A stretch of DNA of 64,000 bases from NCBI RefSeq assembly GCF_900178525.1, contig NZ_FXDJ01000009.1:518263-582262 (forward strand), given 5' to 3'. Positions 54,135 to 63,070 of this stretch are shown one piece after another (positions within the stretch are counted from its first letter, which is position 1; every line of letters starts with the position of its first letter). The notes under the pieces were generated by a model. The model was given only the letters and a program-made list of their open reading frames with translations. It had not been told where the DNA came from and searched no databases. The DNA is from Massilibacteroides vaginae (lineage in GTDB: Bacteria > Bacteroidota > Bacteroidia > Bacteroidales > Tannerellaceae). The position numbers and the translations under genes are program-made.

Positions 54135-57100
54135 TTAATTCGTTTGTGTTGGTGCTGTTTCATTCACGCCCAGCTTTTTTTGGCGGTTAGTTGAGATATA
54201 AGTGTACATGGCCGGAATAATAAACAAGGTGAGCAAAGTGGAAACTAACATTCCGCCAACCACGGCAATCCCCATTGCTATACGCCCTTGGGCACCTTCG
54301 CCTGAAGCATAAACCAGCGGCAACAGCCCGAGTATGGTAGATACACTCGTCATCAGGATAGGACGAAGACGCTGTATAGACGCCGAACGGATCGCCTCCC
54401 GGAAGCTATAGCCCGCTAATTGTCTTTGATTAGCGAACTCCACAATCAAAATACCATTTTTGGTTACTAAACCAATCAGCATGATAATCCCGATCTGACT
54501 GAAAATATTCATTGTCACCCCTCCTACACTCATAAAGAATAAGGCACCGGCAATAGCAAGTGGTACGGTAACCATCACAACCAAGGGATCCTTGAAGCTC
54601 TCGAACTGGGCAGCCAATACAAGATACACCATGATAAGAGCCAAGACTAATGCAAACATCAAGCTATCCGAACTCTCACGAAACTCTTTGGATTCTCCGG
54701 ATAAAGCCGTACGGAAAGATTCATCCAGGGTTTCCGCCGCGATACGATCCATTTCATCCAATCCGTTTCCGATAGTATAGCCTTTCGCCAGTCCGCTCGA
54801 AATGGTAGCCGCCACAAAACGATTGTAACGGTATAATTGAGGCGGTGCAACATTCTCTTGCAAAGCAACCAGGTTATCCAGCTGTATCATCGCTCCATTA
54901 TCACTTCTTACGTAGATGGATTTCAGGTCAACCGGCGTATTTCTTTGCTGACGGTTGATCTCACCTAATATCTGATATTGCTTCCCGTTCATGTAAAAAT
55001 AACCGATGCGCTGTCCACTCAATGCATATTGCAATGTTTGGGCAATATTGCGCGTACTTACTCCCAAAAGAGAAGCCTTGTCACGGTTAATCTCAATACG
55101 GGTTTCGGGTTTAGTAAACTTCAGGTTCACGTCTGCCATCTGAAAGACAGGACTTTCATTTACTTTTTGCATGAATGCAGGCAACACATCCTGCAACTTT
55201 TCCAGCGATGTGGCTTGTAAAACATACTGCACGGGCATTCCTGCGCGTCGGCCGCCAAAAGTGGATTGCTGTTGCACAAAAGCACGGGCTTTGGTTTCTT
55301 TTCGTACCGCTGCCGACAGCTCTTCAGCCACATTCATCTGAGTCCAGTCCCGATCTTTTAAATCCGGCAATATCACATTCACAAATCCCCCACCAGACCA
55401 GGAACGGGCTATGGCCGCCTGACGTTCGGGCACAATGGAATCAACTATTTCTTCAATCCGTTCATTATAATCTCTTAAATATTCAAATGTTATACCTTCC
55501 GGACCACGGGTATTTATCGATACGGAAGATCGGTCTTCCAGCGGCGACAGTTCAGAAGGAATCTGTTTCCAAAAGAACGCAATCACGCCAAGGAGAAACA
55601 GAATAATAGGAAAAGAAAGCACTCTATGACTAAGAAAATAGTCCAGTCCTTTTTCATATATACGGTTTATCCAGTTGAAAAAAGGCTCTGTCTTTTCGTA
55701 AAACTTATTTTTCTTCTCTTGTTTTTTCAGAATCTTGGTTGCCAACATAGGAGTAAAGGTGAGGGCGACAAACGATGAAATTACCACAGCACCTGCTATC
55801 ACAATACTAAACTCTTTAAAAAGACGCCCTGTCATTCCATCCATAAAAACAATCGGGAGGAATACGGCCACCAAGGTTACGGTTGTAGAAATAATGGCAA
55901 AAAAGATTTCTTTACAACCCTCAATACCGGCTTCTTTCGGAGAGATTCCCCGTTCTATTCGCACGTAAATATTTTCGGTCACCACAATAGCGTCGTCAAC
56001 CACCAACCCCACGGCCAGCACAATCGCCAACATGGTCAGTACATTGATAGAGAAGCCGGCCACATACATAACGAAAAAAGTTGCGATGAGCGAAACAGGA
56101 ATAACAACAACAGGAATCATTGTTACACGCCAGTCACGCAAGAAAAGAAAGATCACTAAAGCCACAATAATAAACGCGATATAGATCGTTTCCTGTACCT
56201 CAGCGATTGAGGCACGAATAAACCGGGTATTATCATAAACCATCTCGACGGTTACGTCGTCCGGCAAATCTTTCTTTAGTTGTTCTATTCGATTGTAGGC
56301 TTCGTTGGCAATTTCAATATGATTAGCTCCGGGTTGTGGGATAATAATATCCATCACCAATGGTTCACCATTTTTTTTCAACAAACTGCGCATATCTTCC
56401 GGGGCAAGTTCCGCATGCCCGATATCACTAAAACGTACAATATTGTTGTTGCTCTCCTTTATGATCAGATCATTGAATTCCTTCGCCGTATGCATCAGTC
56501 CGAGTGTACGGATGGAGAGGTCTATGGTATTTCCTTCGATACTACCGGAAGGAAGCTCCACGTTTTCACGATCTACGGCGTTTTTAACATCGATCGGTGT
56601 CACGCCATAACCGGCCATTTTAACCGGATCAAGCCAAAGACGCATAGAATACCGCTTTTGCCCCCAAATATCCACTGCACTCACATTCGAGATGGTTTGC
56701 AAACGTTCTTTTACGGTAAGTTCGGCTATTTCACTTAGTTCCATCAACGAACGTTCACGACTTTGGATACCTATCTGCATAATCGGAGAAGCATCCGCAT
56801 CTGCTTTGGATACGGTAGGTGGGTCGCAATCTCGCGGTAAATAGCGTTGCGCGAGAGACACTTTATCACGCACATCATTTGCAGCCGTTTCCATATCGAC
56901 AGACAGTTCAAACTCTACCGTAATACGTGAACGACCCTGACTACTAACACTGCTCAACGAACGGATACCGGGAATACCATTAATATTCTGCTCCAACGGT
57001 TCCGTAATCTGATTCATAACCACATCGGCGTTAGCACCCGGATAGGATACATTAACAGAAATGATCGGCTGATCTACACTGGGAAACTCACGCACACCCA

Positions 57101-57197
57101 AAAAGTCATATCCGATAAATCCAAACAACAGGAGAACGATGGTCATCACCGTTGAAAGAACAGGCCTGTTTATACTTAATTCTGAAATATTACTCAT
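54135..57197 (-). CDS. RND-family (HAE-1/AcrB-like) efflux pump
   Basis: The 1020-residue inner-membrane protein has the AcrB layout: helix 1 (LSTVMTIVLLLFGFIGYDFLG), periplasmic half, helices 2-6, then the second half. Proton-relay residues are present: GLVVDDAIVVTENI (two Asp) and the Lys in LVTKNGILIVEFANQ. PVDLKSIYVRSDNGAMIQLDNL and SSDSLMFALVLALIMVYLVLAAQFESFKDP are family signatures. It lies between the membrane fusion protein (14-bp gap) and TolC-type genes. Substrates cannot be told from sequence; multidrug or detergent-like compounds are usual. Confidence 0.95.
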   Translation of the reverse strand: MSNISELSINRPVLSTVMTIVLLLFGFIGYDFLGVREFPSVDQPIISVNVSYPGANADVVMNQITEPLEQNINGIPGIRSLSSVSSQGRSRITVEFELSVDMETAANDVRDKVSLAQRYLPRDCDPPTVSKADADASPIMQIGIQSRERSLMELSEIAELTVKERLQTISNVSAVDIWGQKRYSMRLWLDPVKMAGYGVTPIDVKNAVDRENVELPSGSIEGNTIDLSIRTLGLMHTAKEFNDLIIKESNNNIVRFSDIGHAELAPEDMRSLLKKNGEPLVMDIIIPQPGANHIEIANEAYNRIEQLKKDLPDDVTVEMVYDNTRFIRASIAEVQETIYIAFIIVALVIFLFLRDWRVTMIPVVVIPVSLIATFFVMYVAGFSINVLTMLAIVLAVGLVVDDAIVVTENIYVRIERGISPKEAGIEGCKEIFFAIISTTVTLVAVFLPIVFMDGMTGRLFKEFSIVIAGAVVISSFVALTFTPMLATKILKKQEKKNKFYEKTEPFFNWINRIYEKGLDYFLSHRVLSFPIILFLLGVIAFFWKQIPSELSPLEDRSSVSINTRGPEGITFEYLRDYNERIEEIVDSIVPERQAAIARSWSGGGFVNVILPDLKDRDWTQMNVAEELSAAVRKETKARAFVQQQSTFGGRRAGMPVQYVLQATSLEKLQDVLPAFMQKVNESPVFQMADVNLKFTKPETRIEINRDKASLLGVSTRNIAQTLQYALSGQRIGYFYMNGKQYQILGEINRQQRNTPVDLKSIYVRSDNGAMIQLDNLVALQENVAPPQLYRYNRFVAATISSGLAKGYTIGNGLDEMDRIAAETLDESFRTALSGESKEFRESSDSLMFALVLALIMVYLVLAAQFESFKDPLVVMVTVPLAIAGALFFMSVGGVTMNIFSQIGIIMLIGLVTKNGILIVEFANQRQLAGYSFREAIRSASIQRLRPILMTSVSTILGLLPLVYASGEGAQGRIAMGIAVVGGMLVSTLLTLFIIPAMYTYISTNRQKKLGVNETAPTQTN

Positions 57198-57211
57198 AAC
57201 TCAACCGGCTT

Positions 57212-58309
57212 TTAATAGAGATTGTCTATAGAGACTTTCATCCCCATTCGTAGTTGCATTACTCCGGAAGTGATAATCGTATCTCCCTGCATTAATCCAT
57301 CAAGCACTTGCACCCGGCTTTCCGTACGAATGCCCATGGTTATTTCTTTCGGCAGGGCTACTCCGTTCTCGTATTTATAGACGATATTTTTTCCCATTTC
57401 AGGGATAACCGCTTCACTGGGTACGGTAAGCGCATTCGGAATTTCCTGCTTTGTTATTTCAACAGACGTAAGACGTCCGGGCAAAATATTCTCTCCTGTA
57501 TTCGGGTAAGTTGCACGTACATTCAACGTACGGGTCTCCAGGTCTACTTTACTTTCCACGGCATACACCGTTGCGTAAAATTTTTCCATCGCGCCATCGT
57601 TACGCTCCAGGCTGAACGCAATACGAGTACCGTTTTTCACCTCTGCGGAATAACGCTCCGGAATGGAAAAATCGATCTTTAGCGGAGAAATCTTAGTTAG
57701 TTTGGCGATGACTGTTGAGGGAGAAGTATAGGCCCCTTCACTCACATTACGCAATCCGATGATTCCATCAAACGGAGCTCGCAGTTCGGTTTGGGCAATA
57801 TTGGCTTTCACTAATTCTATGTCGGCCATTAATTTATCCAGTTCGGTTTGTACCTGTTCGAAAGCTTCCTGACTAACCGCGTCTTTAGCCAACAAAGCCC
57901 GTTGTCTATACACCCGGTCTTGTGCCAAAGGTATTTGCGCTTCCAGTTTTTTCAACTGGGCTTGCAGCGGGTTGTCATTTATCTTAGCCAATAACTCACC
58001 TTTATCCACATGGGTTCCTTCCGTGAAATAGATGGCAACCACTTTCCCGGAAGATTCAAATGACAAGTTTACCTCTTCGTCCGGAATTACACTACCTGTA
58101 CTGATTGTCCTATCCGAAAGCGACTGGTATTTTAACACTTCAGCATTGATATTCAAAATCCTGTTACGAGAAGACGGTCCGGGTGCTACCGGAGCATCAA
58201 AGCCCCCCTCTTTTGCAATCAACATTTGTTTCACTTTAGGATAAGCGATCATCCCGACTATCAAGATTACAATGATGGCTGTCACTCCCCACTTAGCTTT
58301 CTTTGTCAT
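57212..58309 (-). CDS. RND efflux periplasmic adaptor (membrane fusion protein)
   Basis: The 365-residue protein has an N-terminal membrane anchor (WGVTAIIVILIVGMIAYP). A lipoyl half (SSGKVVAIYFTEGTHVDKGELLAKIND), a coiled-coil hairpin (QAQLKKLEAQIPLAQDRVYRQ...), the second lipoyl half (ELRAPFDGIIGLRNVSEGAYTS), a beta-barrel and a C-terminal MP domain (LTVPSEAVIPEMG ... DGLMQGDTIITSGVMQLRMGMKV) follow. It bridges the pump and the TolC-like channel encoded downstream. First gene of the operon; no clear -7/-33 pair was found in the 150 bp before it. Confidence 0.94.
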   Translation of the reverse strand: MTKKAKWGVTAIIVILIVGMIAYPKVKQMLIAKEGGFDAPVAPGPSSRNRILNINAEVLKYQSLSDRTISTGSVIPDEEVNLSFESSGKVVAIYFTEGTHVDKGELLAKINDNPLQAQLKKLEAQIPLAQDRVYRQRALLAKDAVSQEAFEQVQTELDKLMADIELVKANIAQTELRAPFDGIIGLRNVSEGAYTSPSTVIAKLTKISPLKIDFSIPERYSAEVKNGTRIAFSLERNDGAMEKFYATVYAVESKVDLETRTLNVRATYPNTGENILPGRLTSVEITKQEIPNALTVPSEAVIPEMGKNIVYKYENGVALPKEITMGIRTESRVQVLDGLMQGDTIITSGVMQLRMGMKVSIDNLY

Positions 58310-58393
58310 AACATTTCCTGGTACTAAAAATAAAAATCTACAACTATACGGAGATATAGACTACACATAAACGAAAAGGTTTAACTCGCTCCC

Positions 58394-58432
58394 CAAAAAA
58401 ACATCCCGATGATCAAAATCTGACCACCGGGA
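58394..58432 (-). terminator. intrinsic terminator after the metE remnant
   Basis: On the minus strand TCCCGGTGGTCA pairs with TGATCATCGGGA (12 bp with two G-U pairs), followed by TGTTTTTTT. It lies about 30 bp after the stop of the metE remnant, so the broken gene keeps a complete terminator. Confidence 0.85.
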
Positions 58433-58462
58433 CATTCCCTCTTTTCCCTATCCAACCGTCAA

Positions 58463-59234
58463 CTAAAAGCGCATCAACCGGGCTGCTTCTACCATACGAA
58501 TCAATGCTTCTCTTGTTTCTGACCAACCCCGTGTTTTTAATCCGCAGTCCGGATTTACCCAAAGTTGTCCGGCAGGTATAACTTCGGCGGCTTTTTTCAA
58601 CAACGAAACCATCTCTTCAACTCCCGGAACACGAGGGGAGTGTATATCATATACCCCCGGTCCGATTTCATTCGGGTATTTATATTTGACAAATGCATCC
58701 AACAACTCCATTTGAGAGCGCGAACATTCAATCGTGATCACATCCGCATCCATTAAGCCTATATATTCTATTATATCGTTGAACTCGGAATAACACATGT
58801 GTGTATGAATCTGCGTTTCATCTAGCAGTACTTTCAAGTTCGGACAGGAGCTGCGAATCAGGTCGTAAGCCAGTTTGTATAATTCTTGTGTTCGCCGGTC
58901 AATATCCAATGCGAGGAAAGGCTCGTCTATCTGTACCCATTCAACACCCGCTTGCTCTAATTCCTGAAGATATTGAATATAGACAGGCAACAAAGATTCA
59001 ATCAGGTCAAGTCTGCTGAAACCCTCTTCCTTTTCTTTGCCTAACAACAAAAAGGATACCGGACCAATCAAAACAGGCTTAGTTTCAATTCCGGCTTGTT
59101 TAGCTTCCCTATATTCGGCAAGCGCCTTGTTCTAATTCGTCGGCACTTATTTTACCTGCCCAAAAGCTTTCGCAGGCTTTTTTTAATTCGCGTCGGCTAC
59201 CGACCCGTGGATATCCTAATACTGTTGTTTTCAT
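58463..59234 (-). pseudogene. metE: broken cobalamin-independent methionine synthase
   Basis: An ATG at 59234 starts [20 protein letters not shown] and runs to about residue 37 (..SADELEQ), then reads out of frame into a stop near 59110. The next intact frame (58463-59071, plus upstream [16 protein letters not shown]) is MetE from about residue 140 of the N-terminal barrel (LIGPVSFLLLGKEKEEG, VQIDEPFLALDI). After KVLLDET it jumps to the C-terminal barrel (QIHTHMCYSEFND). The zinc ligands survive (HMC, ITIECSR, PDCGLK). Full MetE is about 760 residues; here roughly 100 and 400 residues are missing and one frame is lost. Methionine synthesis by this gene is not credible. Confidence 0.85.
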
Positions 59235-59393
59235 CATGCCTATATTTCTATTATTATCTACACAAAAATACAAATACAGCATATTCAAATATCAAAACAA
59301 CAAAACACAGAAAATATAACTATATTGCGCAAGCTTAAAAGAACACATCACCACAAGTGAAATAAAACACACATTAAAACAGAATATTTATCT

Positions 59394-59855
59394 ATGGAAG
59401 GAATTGACAATACGGATATTAAGATACTCAGACTATTGCAGGAGAATTCAAACATCACAACAAAAGAACTTGCGCAGCAGGTTAATCTCTCCCCCACTCC
59501 TGTATTCGAACGAGTAAAGCAATTGGAGAAAAAAGGGTTTATAAAAAAATACATGGCGGTTCTCGATACGGAAAAACTAAACAGAGGTTTTGTTGTTTTC
59601 TGCAACATCAAACTAAAGCAGCATAGCAAAACCTACGGACAACAGTTTATGAAGGAAATCATGAGCATCAACGAAATTACGGAATGTTATAACATATCCG
59701 GCGAGTTCGATTTCATGATCAAAGTTTATGTACGAGACATGAAAGAATATCAGGATTTTGTATTGAACAGATTGGGATCGATAGAAAGCATAGGTAGTCT
59801 GCAAAGCACCTTCGTTATGGCGGAAACAAAATATAATTACGGAATTATTCTATAA
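59394..59855 (+). CDS. Lrp/AsnC-family transcriptional regulator
   Basis: The 153-residue protein has an N-terminal winged HTH (DNTDIKILRLLQENSNITTKELAQQVNLSPTPVFERVKQLEKKGFIKKY). A C-terminal RAM/AsnC ligand domain follows (VVFCNIKLK..., INEITECYNISGEFDFMIKVYVRDMKEYQDFVLNRL), ending in FVMAETKYNYGIIL. These regulators sense amino acids as octamers. It is divergent from the metE remnant, whose start is 160 bp away, so it may once have controlled metE. That is inference. Confidence 0.94.
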   Translation: MEGIDNTDIKILRLLQENSNITTKELAQQVNLSPTPVFERVKQLEKKGFIKKYMAVLDTEKLNRGFVVFCNIKLKQHSKTYGQQFMKEIMSINEITECYNISGEFDFMIKVYVRDMKEYQDFVLNRLGSIESIGSLQSTFVMAETKYNYGIIL

Positions 59856-59926
59856 AAAAGCTCAAAAGAAACAGCCGATTACCAACGAATATTTCTCGTT
59901 TTTACCTGCTTTTATATATCGCTAAT

Positions 59927-60026
59927 AATCAATGCATTATATTCCCCCAAAAACATAAAGGTTATTTTTAAAAAAATAAAGGATATTTTTCGAAAAATAA
60001 AGGATATCTTTTTAAACATATAGTAT
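59927..60026 (-). repeat. intergenic 21-bp-phased repeat element, copy 4
   Basis: AATCA is at 59927-59931, ATAAAGG units start at 59955, 59976 and 59997 (21-bp period), and ATAGTAT is at 60020-60026. Orientation is opposite to copies 1 and 2. After the core, TATAAAAAATCACCTCTATTTT closely matches copy 3. It lies between the convergent lrp and nitroreductase genes. Confidence 0.8.
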
Positions 60027-60080
60027 TATAAAAAATCACCTCTATTTTAAGACGAATTTAGTTACAAAGGCACACCAAAA

Positions 60081-60108
60081 AAAGAGACGCACAATCGCGC
60101 GTCTCTTT
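60081..60108. terminator. bidirectional terminator between lrp and nitroreductase genes
   Basis: AAAGAGACGC and GCGTCTCTTT form a perfect 10-bp stem around an 8-base loop, with A-runs on the left (60077 on) and a T-run in the right arm. It lies about 20 bp after the nitroreductase stop on the minus strand. Confidence 0.8.
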
Positions 60109-60126
60109 CAATACAAATTTCCCTTT

Positions 60127-60729
60127 TTAACGAAACACTAATAATCTTTTCTCTAACGGTTGAAATTCTTTTTCTCCCGGAGCTGCTGTAGGTTTACCAA
60201 ATGGCATTTCGGCCATCAGCTTCCACTTCGGGCTTATTCCCCATGTCGACGCCACTTCCGCATCGATCAGTGGGTTGTAATGTTGAAGTGAAGCACCAAA
60301 ACCTACTTCTTCAAGCATGGTCCATACGGCTAACTGATGCATTCCGGCTGTTTGTTGCGACCAAATCGGGAAGTTTTCACTGTAGGAAGGAAATGACTTC
60401 TGAAGTCCTTCCACTACTTCCGTGTCTTCATAAAAAAGAATCGTTCCGTAACCTGCGGCAAACGCTCCGTCAATCTTGGATTCCGTCGCACCGAAATGTT
60501 CAGCAGGAACAATTTTACGAAGTGTTTCCTTCGTTATGTTCCACAACTTTTTGTGTTGATCGCCTAATAATAAAACCACACGCGTAGTTTGAGAATTGAA
60601 AGATGAGGGTACATGCAACAAGGCATGTTCCAAAATTTCTTTGATTTGTTCATCGGACACCGTAGATTCGTTTGAAATGGTATAATACGTTCTACGGTTT
60701 TTTAAAGCTTCTTTAAATGTTAGTGCCAT
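60127..60729 (-). CDS. nitroreductase-family protein (Frm2/Hbn1-like)
   Basis: The 200-residue protein is an FMN-dependent nitroreductase of the short Frm2/Hbn1-like branch. It has FKEALKNRRTYYTISNE at the start (FMN phosphate contact Arg-Arg), LLHVPSSFNSQTTRVVLLLGDQHKKLW, and GYGTILFYEDTEVVEG. QTAGMHQLAVWTMLEEVGFGASLQHYNPLID gives the FMN-binding late helix and loop. It ends in an EKRLLVFR-type tail. Family members reduce nitroaromatics or respond to oxidative/lipid stress; the physiological substrate is unknown. Monocistronic, with its own terminator. Confidence 0.9.
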   Translation of the reverse strand: MALTFKEALKNRRTYYTISNESTVSDEQIKEILEHALLHVPSSFNSQTTRVVLLLGDQHKKLWNITKETLRKIVPAEHFGATESKIDGAFAAGYGTILFYEDTEVVEGLQKSFPSYSENFPIWSQQTAGMHQLAVWTMLEEVGFGASLQHYNPLIDAEVASTWGISPKWKLMAEMPFGKPTAAPGEKEFQPLEKRLLVFR

Positions 60730-60810
60730 AATCTTATTGTTTATCTACTATTAACAGAACAACCGGCATCTAAAATAGTTTACAGAAAGCTTCTTTCCTC
60801 CTCTATGATC

Positions 60811-62277
60811 TTATTGATTTGCTTTATTGTCCACTTCAGGAGATAGGCGTGCTATTTTATAGCCTATAGCAGCAATGAATAAACTCATCAGTGGACTTGT
60901 AAGATTAAAGAAACAGTAGGGCAGATAGGTCAATGTGGCCACACCAAGAACGGTGGATTGGGTTAGTCCGCAACTGTTCCAGGGTACCAGCGGAGAAGTT
61001 ACGGTAACAGCATCTTCAATAGTTCGACTCAGCAGACAACTGTCATACCCTTTCTCTTTATAAGTACCGCTGTACATCTTGCCTGTCAGTATGATTGAGA
61101 TATACTGATCTGCCGTACAGATGTTAAAGAACAATCCGGACACAACAGTCGAAGCCACCATGCCAAATGTATTTTGCATAAAACGAAGAAAAACGGAAAT
61201 TATGCTTGTCAACATGCCACTTGCTACCATCGATCCACCAAAGCACATGGCACAAAGGATAAGCCACACGGTATTCATCATTCCCGACATTCCCCGCGTA
61301 GCAACCAATTCGTTCAACATTGCGCTTCCGGTCTCAATCTGCGTACTTCCGTACAGTGTTATTAATGAGCCGGTAAACAAACTTTCTGCCGTAACGCTCA
61401 CAGCGCCCGATATTTCACGAAGCACCTCCGGCTGAAAGATAAGTGCAAACACAACAGCCAAAAGGGATGAAATAAACAAGGTGATAATCGCCGGCACTCT
61501 TTTGGCTATCAGCATACCCGTAATAACAGGCACAATCAGCAACCACAGCGAGATATTGAATGTACTTTCTAATGTCATTCTGAATTCATTGATATGCACC
61601 GAATCCGTTGTTGCATTTGTAAATCCTGCCACTGTAAAGATCAGCAAAGCGATTATTATTGAAGGAACGGTGGTAATCATCAGGTAACGGATATGTTTAA
61701 ACAAGGGAATTCCGGCAACAGATGATGCCAAAACCGTAGTATCAGACAACGGCGAAATTTTATCTCCAAAATAAGCGCCGGAAATGATAGCTCCCGCAAT
61801 CCAGCCCTCGTCAAACCCTTGCACCTGCCCGATACCAAGCAATGCCACACCAATAGTAGCAACCGTAGTCCACGAACTGCCCGTCACAACCGAAACGATT
61901 GCACAAATCACACAAGTTGAAACAAGGAATAAATTAGGATGGATAAGCTGTACGCCATAATAAATTAATGTAGGAACCACTCCGCTAATCATCCAGGAGG
62001 AAGATAAAGCACCGATAATCAGAAGAATGATCAAGGCAGTTCCAACTCCCGTTATATTATTGACAATGGCTGCTTCAAATGTTTTCCATGGCACCTTGCA
62101 AACAGTCATACCAATCAAACAACAAACGGCAGACGAAAACAATAACACAATTTGACTGGCACCACTCAACGCGTCACTCCCCCAGATAGAGATCGTAACA
62201 AAAAGAAGACCAACTAATACAGCAAGCGGAACTAAAGAAAGTAAAGGGGACGGGGTTTTAGAAGGGGAGTTCTCCAT
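60811..62277 (-). CDS. Na+/H+ antiporter of the NhaC family
   Basis: The 488-residue protein has about 11-12 membrane helices. NhaC-family features include ISGAYFGDKISPLSDTTVLASSVAG (conserved Asp and Ser/Thr region of the transport path), GSSWTTVATIGVALLG, GSMVASGMLTSII and a final region with EDAVTVTSPLVPWNSCG. NhaC antiporters exchange Na+ for H+, and some relatives exchange malate/lactate, so the ion is a family-level call. It starts 46 bp from the Sua5 gene, whose stop is at 62323; both are on the minus strand. Confidence 0.9.
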   Translation of the reverse strand: MENSPSKTPSPLLSLVPLAVLVGLLFVTISIWGSDALSGASQIVLLFSSAVCCLIGMTVCKVPWKTFEAAIVNNITGVGTALIILLIIGALSSSWMISGVVPTLIYYGVQLIHPNLFLVSTCVICAIVSVVTGSSWTTVATIGVALLGIGQVQGFDEGWIAGAIISGAYFGDKISPLSDTTVLASSVAGIPLFKHIRYLMITTVPSIIIALLIFTVAGFTNATTDSVHINEFRMTLESTFNISLWLLIVPVITGMLIAKRVPAIITLFISSLLAVVFALIFQPEVLREISGAVSVTAESLFTGSLITLYGSTQIETGSAMLNELVATRGMSGMMNTVWLILCAMCFGGSMVASGMLTSIISVFLRFMQNTFGMVASTVVSGLFFNICTADQYISIILTGKMYSGTYKEKGYDSCLLSRTIEDAVTVTSPLVPWNSCGLTQSTVLGVATLTYLPYCFFNLTSPLMSLFIAAIGYKIARLSPEVDNKANQ

Positions 62278-62322
62278 TGATTATATAATTTCATAATTAC
62301 CAGAGAACAAATATAGCTAAAA

Positions 62323-62934
62323 TCAATAGACGAGTTCGCCTTTTCCCTGTCTTACAATTTCAAAATCGTCTGTAGTACAGTCTACAACAGTCGAAGGATT
62401 TAATCCTCCATACCCTCCATCAATTACAACATCAACGATTTTTTCATATTTTTCAAAAATTAATTCAGGATCAGTGGCGTATTCAAGAATCTCATCGTCT
62501 TCATCATGGATCGTTGTTGTAAGAACCGGATTCCCTAATTCTTTTACAATTTGGCGAATTATAGTATTATCGGGCACACGAATGCCGACTTCCTTCCTGT
62601 TTTTATAAATCTTGGGTAGTTCACTGCTGGTAGGCAATATAAAGGTAAATGCGCCCGGTAAATTTTTGCGCATGAGTTTAAAGGCGGCATTACTAACCTT
62701 CGCGTATTCGCTTAAATTGGAAAGGTCGTAGCAAATGATAGAAAGGTTGCTTTTTTGGGGATTTATATCCTTCATCCGGCATATCTTTTCCACAGCTCGT
62801 ACATTCAGGGCATCACATCCGATAGCATAGATCGTATCCGTTGGATAGATTACAAGTCCTCCGTCACGTAATACATTAATTACTTTATCAATTTCTTTGG
62901 GATTCGGGTTTTCTGGATAGATCTTGAGGAACAT
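62323..62934 (-). CDS. L-threonylcarbamoyladenylate synthase (Sua5/YciO/YrdC family)
   Basis: The 203-residue protein is a single YrdC domain with YPTDTIYAIGCDALN (substrate-binding signature), CRMKDINPQKSNLSIICYDLSNLSEYAKV, and the late RVPDNTIIRQIVKELGNPVLTTTIHDEDDE. Sua5/YrdC proteins make threonylcarbamoyl-AMP for the t6A modification of tRNA. The KxR/SxN motifs are altered toward YciO-like sequence (NLSIICYD), so YciO, of less certain role, remains possible. It lacks the Sua5 C-terminal domain. Confidence 0.85.
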   Translation of the reverse strand: MFLKIYPENPNPKEIDKVINVLRDGGLVIYPTDTIYAIGCDALNVRAVEKICRMKDINPQKSNLSIICYDLSNLSEYAKVSNAAFKLMRKNLPGAFTFILPTSSELPKIYKNRKEVGIRVPDNTIIRQIVKELGNPVLTTTIHDEDDEILEYATDPELIFEKYEKIVDVVIDGGYGGLNPSTVVDCTTDDFEIVRQGKGELVY

Positions 62935-63010
62935 AAGAGTAAGTATTCGGGTTTATACTAGAAAATCAATACAATATAACAAAAATTGTTTTTCTAAAAA
63001 GCGAAACAAC

Positions 63011-63044
63011 GAAGCAATCCGACTGTTTGAGTCTGGATTGCTTC
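63011..63044 (-). terminator. fabI terminator
   Basis: On the minus strand GAAGCAATCC pairs with GGATTGCTTC, extended by four further pairs (GACT/AGTC) past a one-base bulge, around a 5-base loop. GTTGTTTCGCTTTTT follows. It lies about 27 bp after the fabI stop at 63071. Confidence 0.82.
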
Positions 63045-63070
63045 ACTGTGATTGTTATGACATAAAGTCG

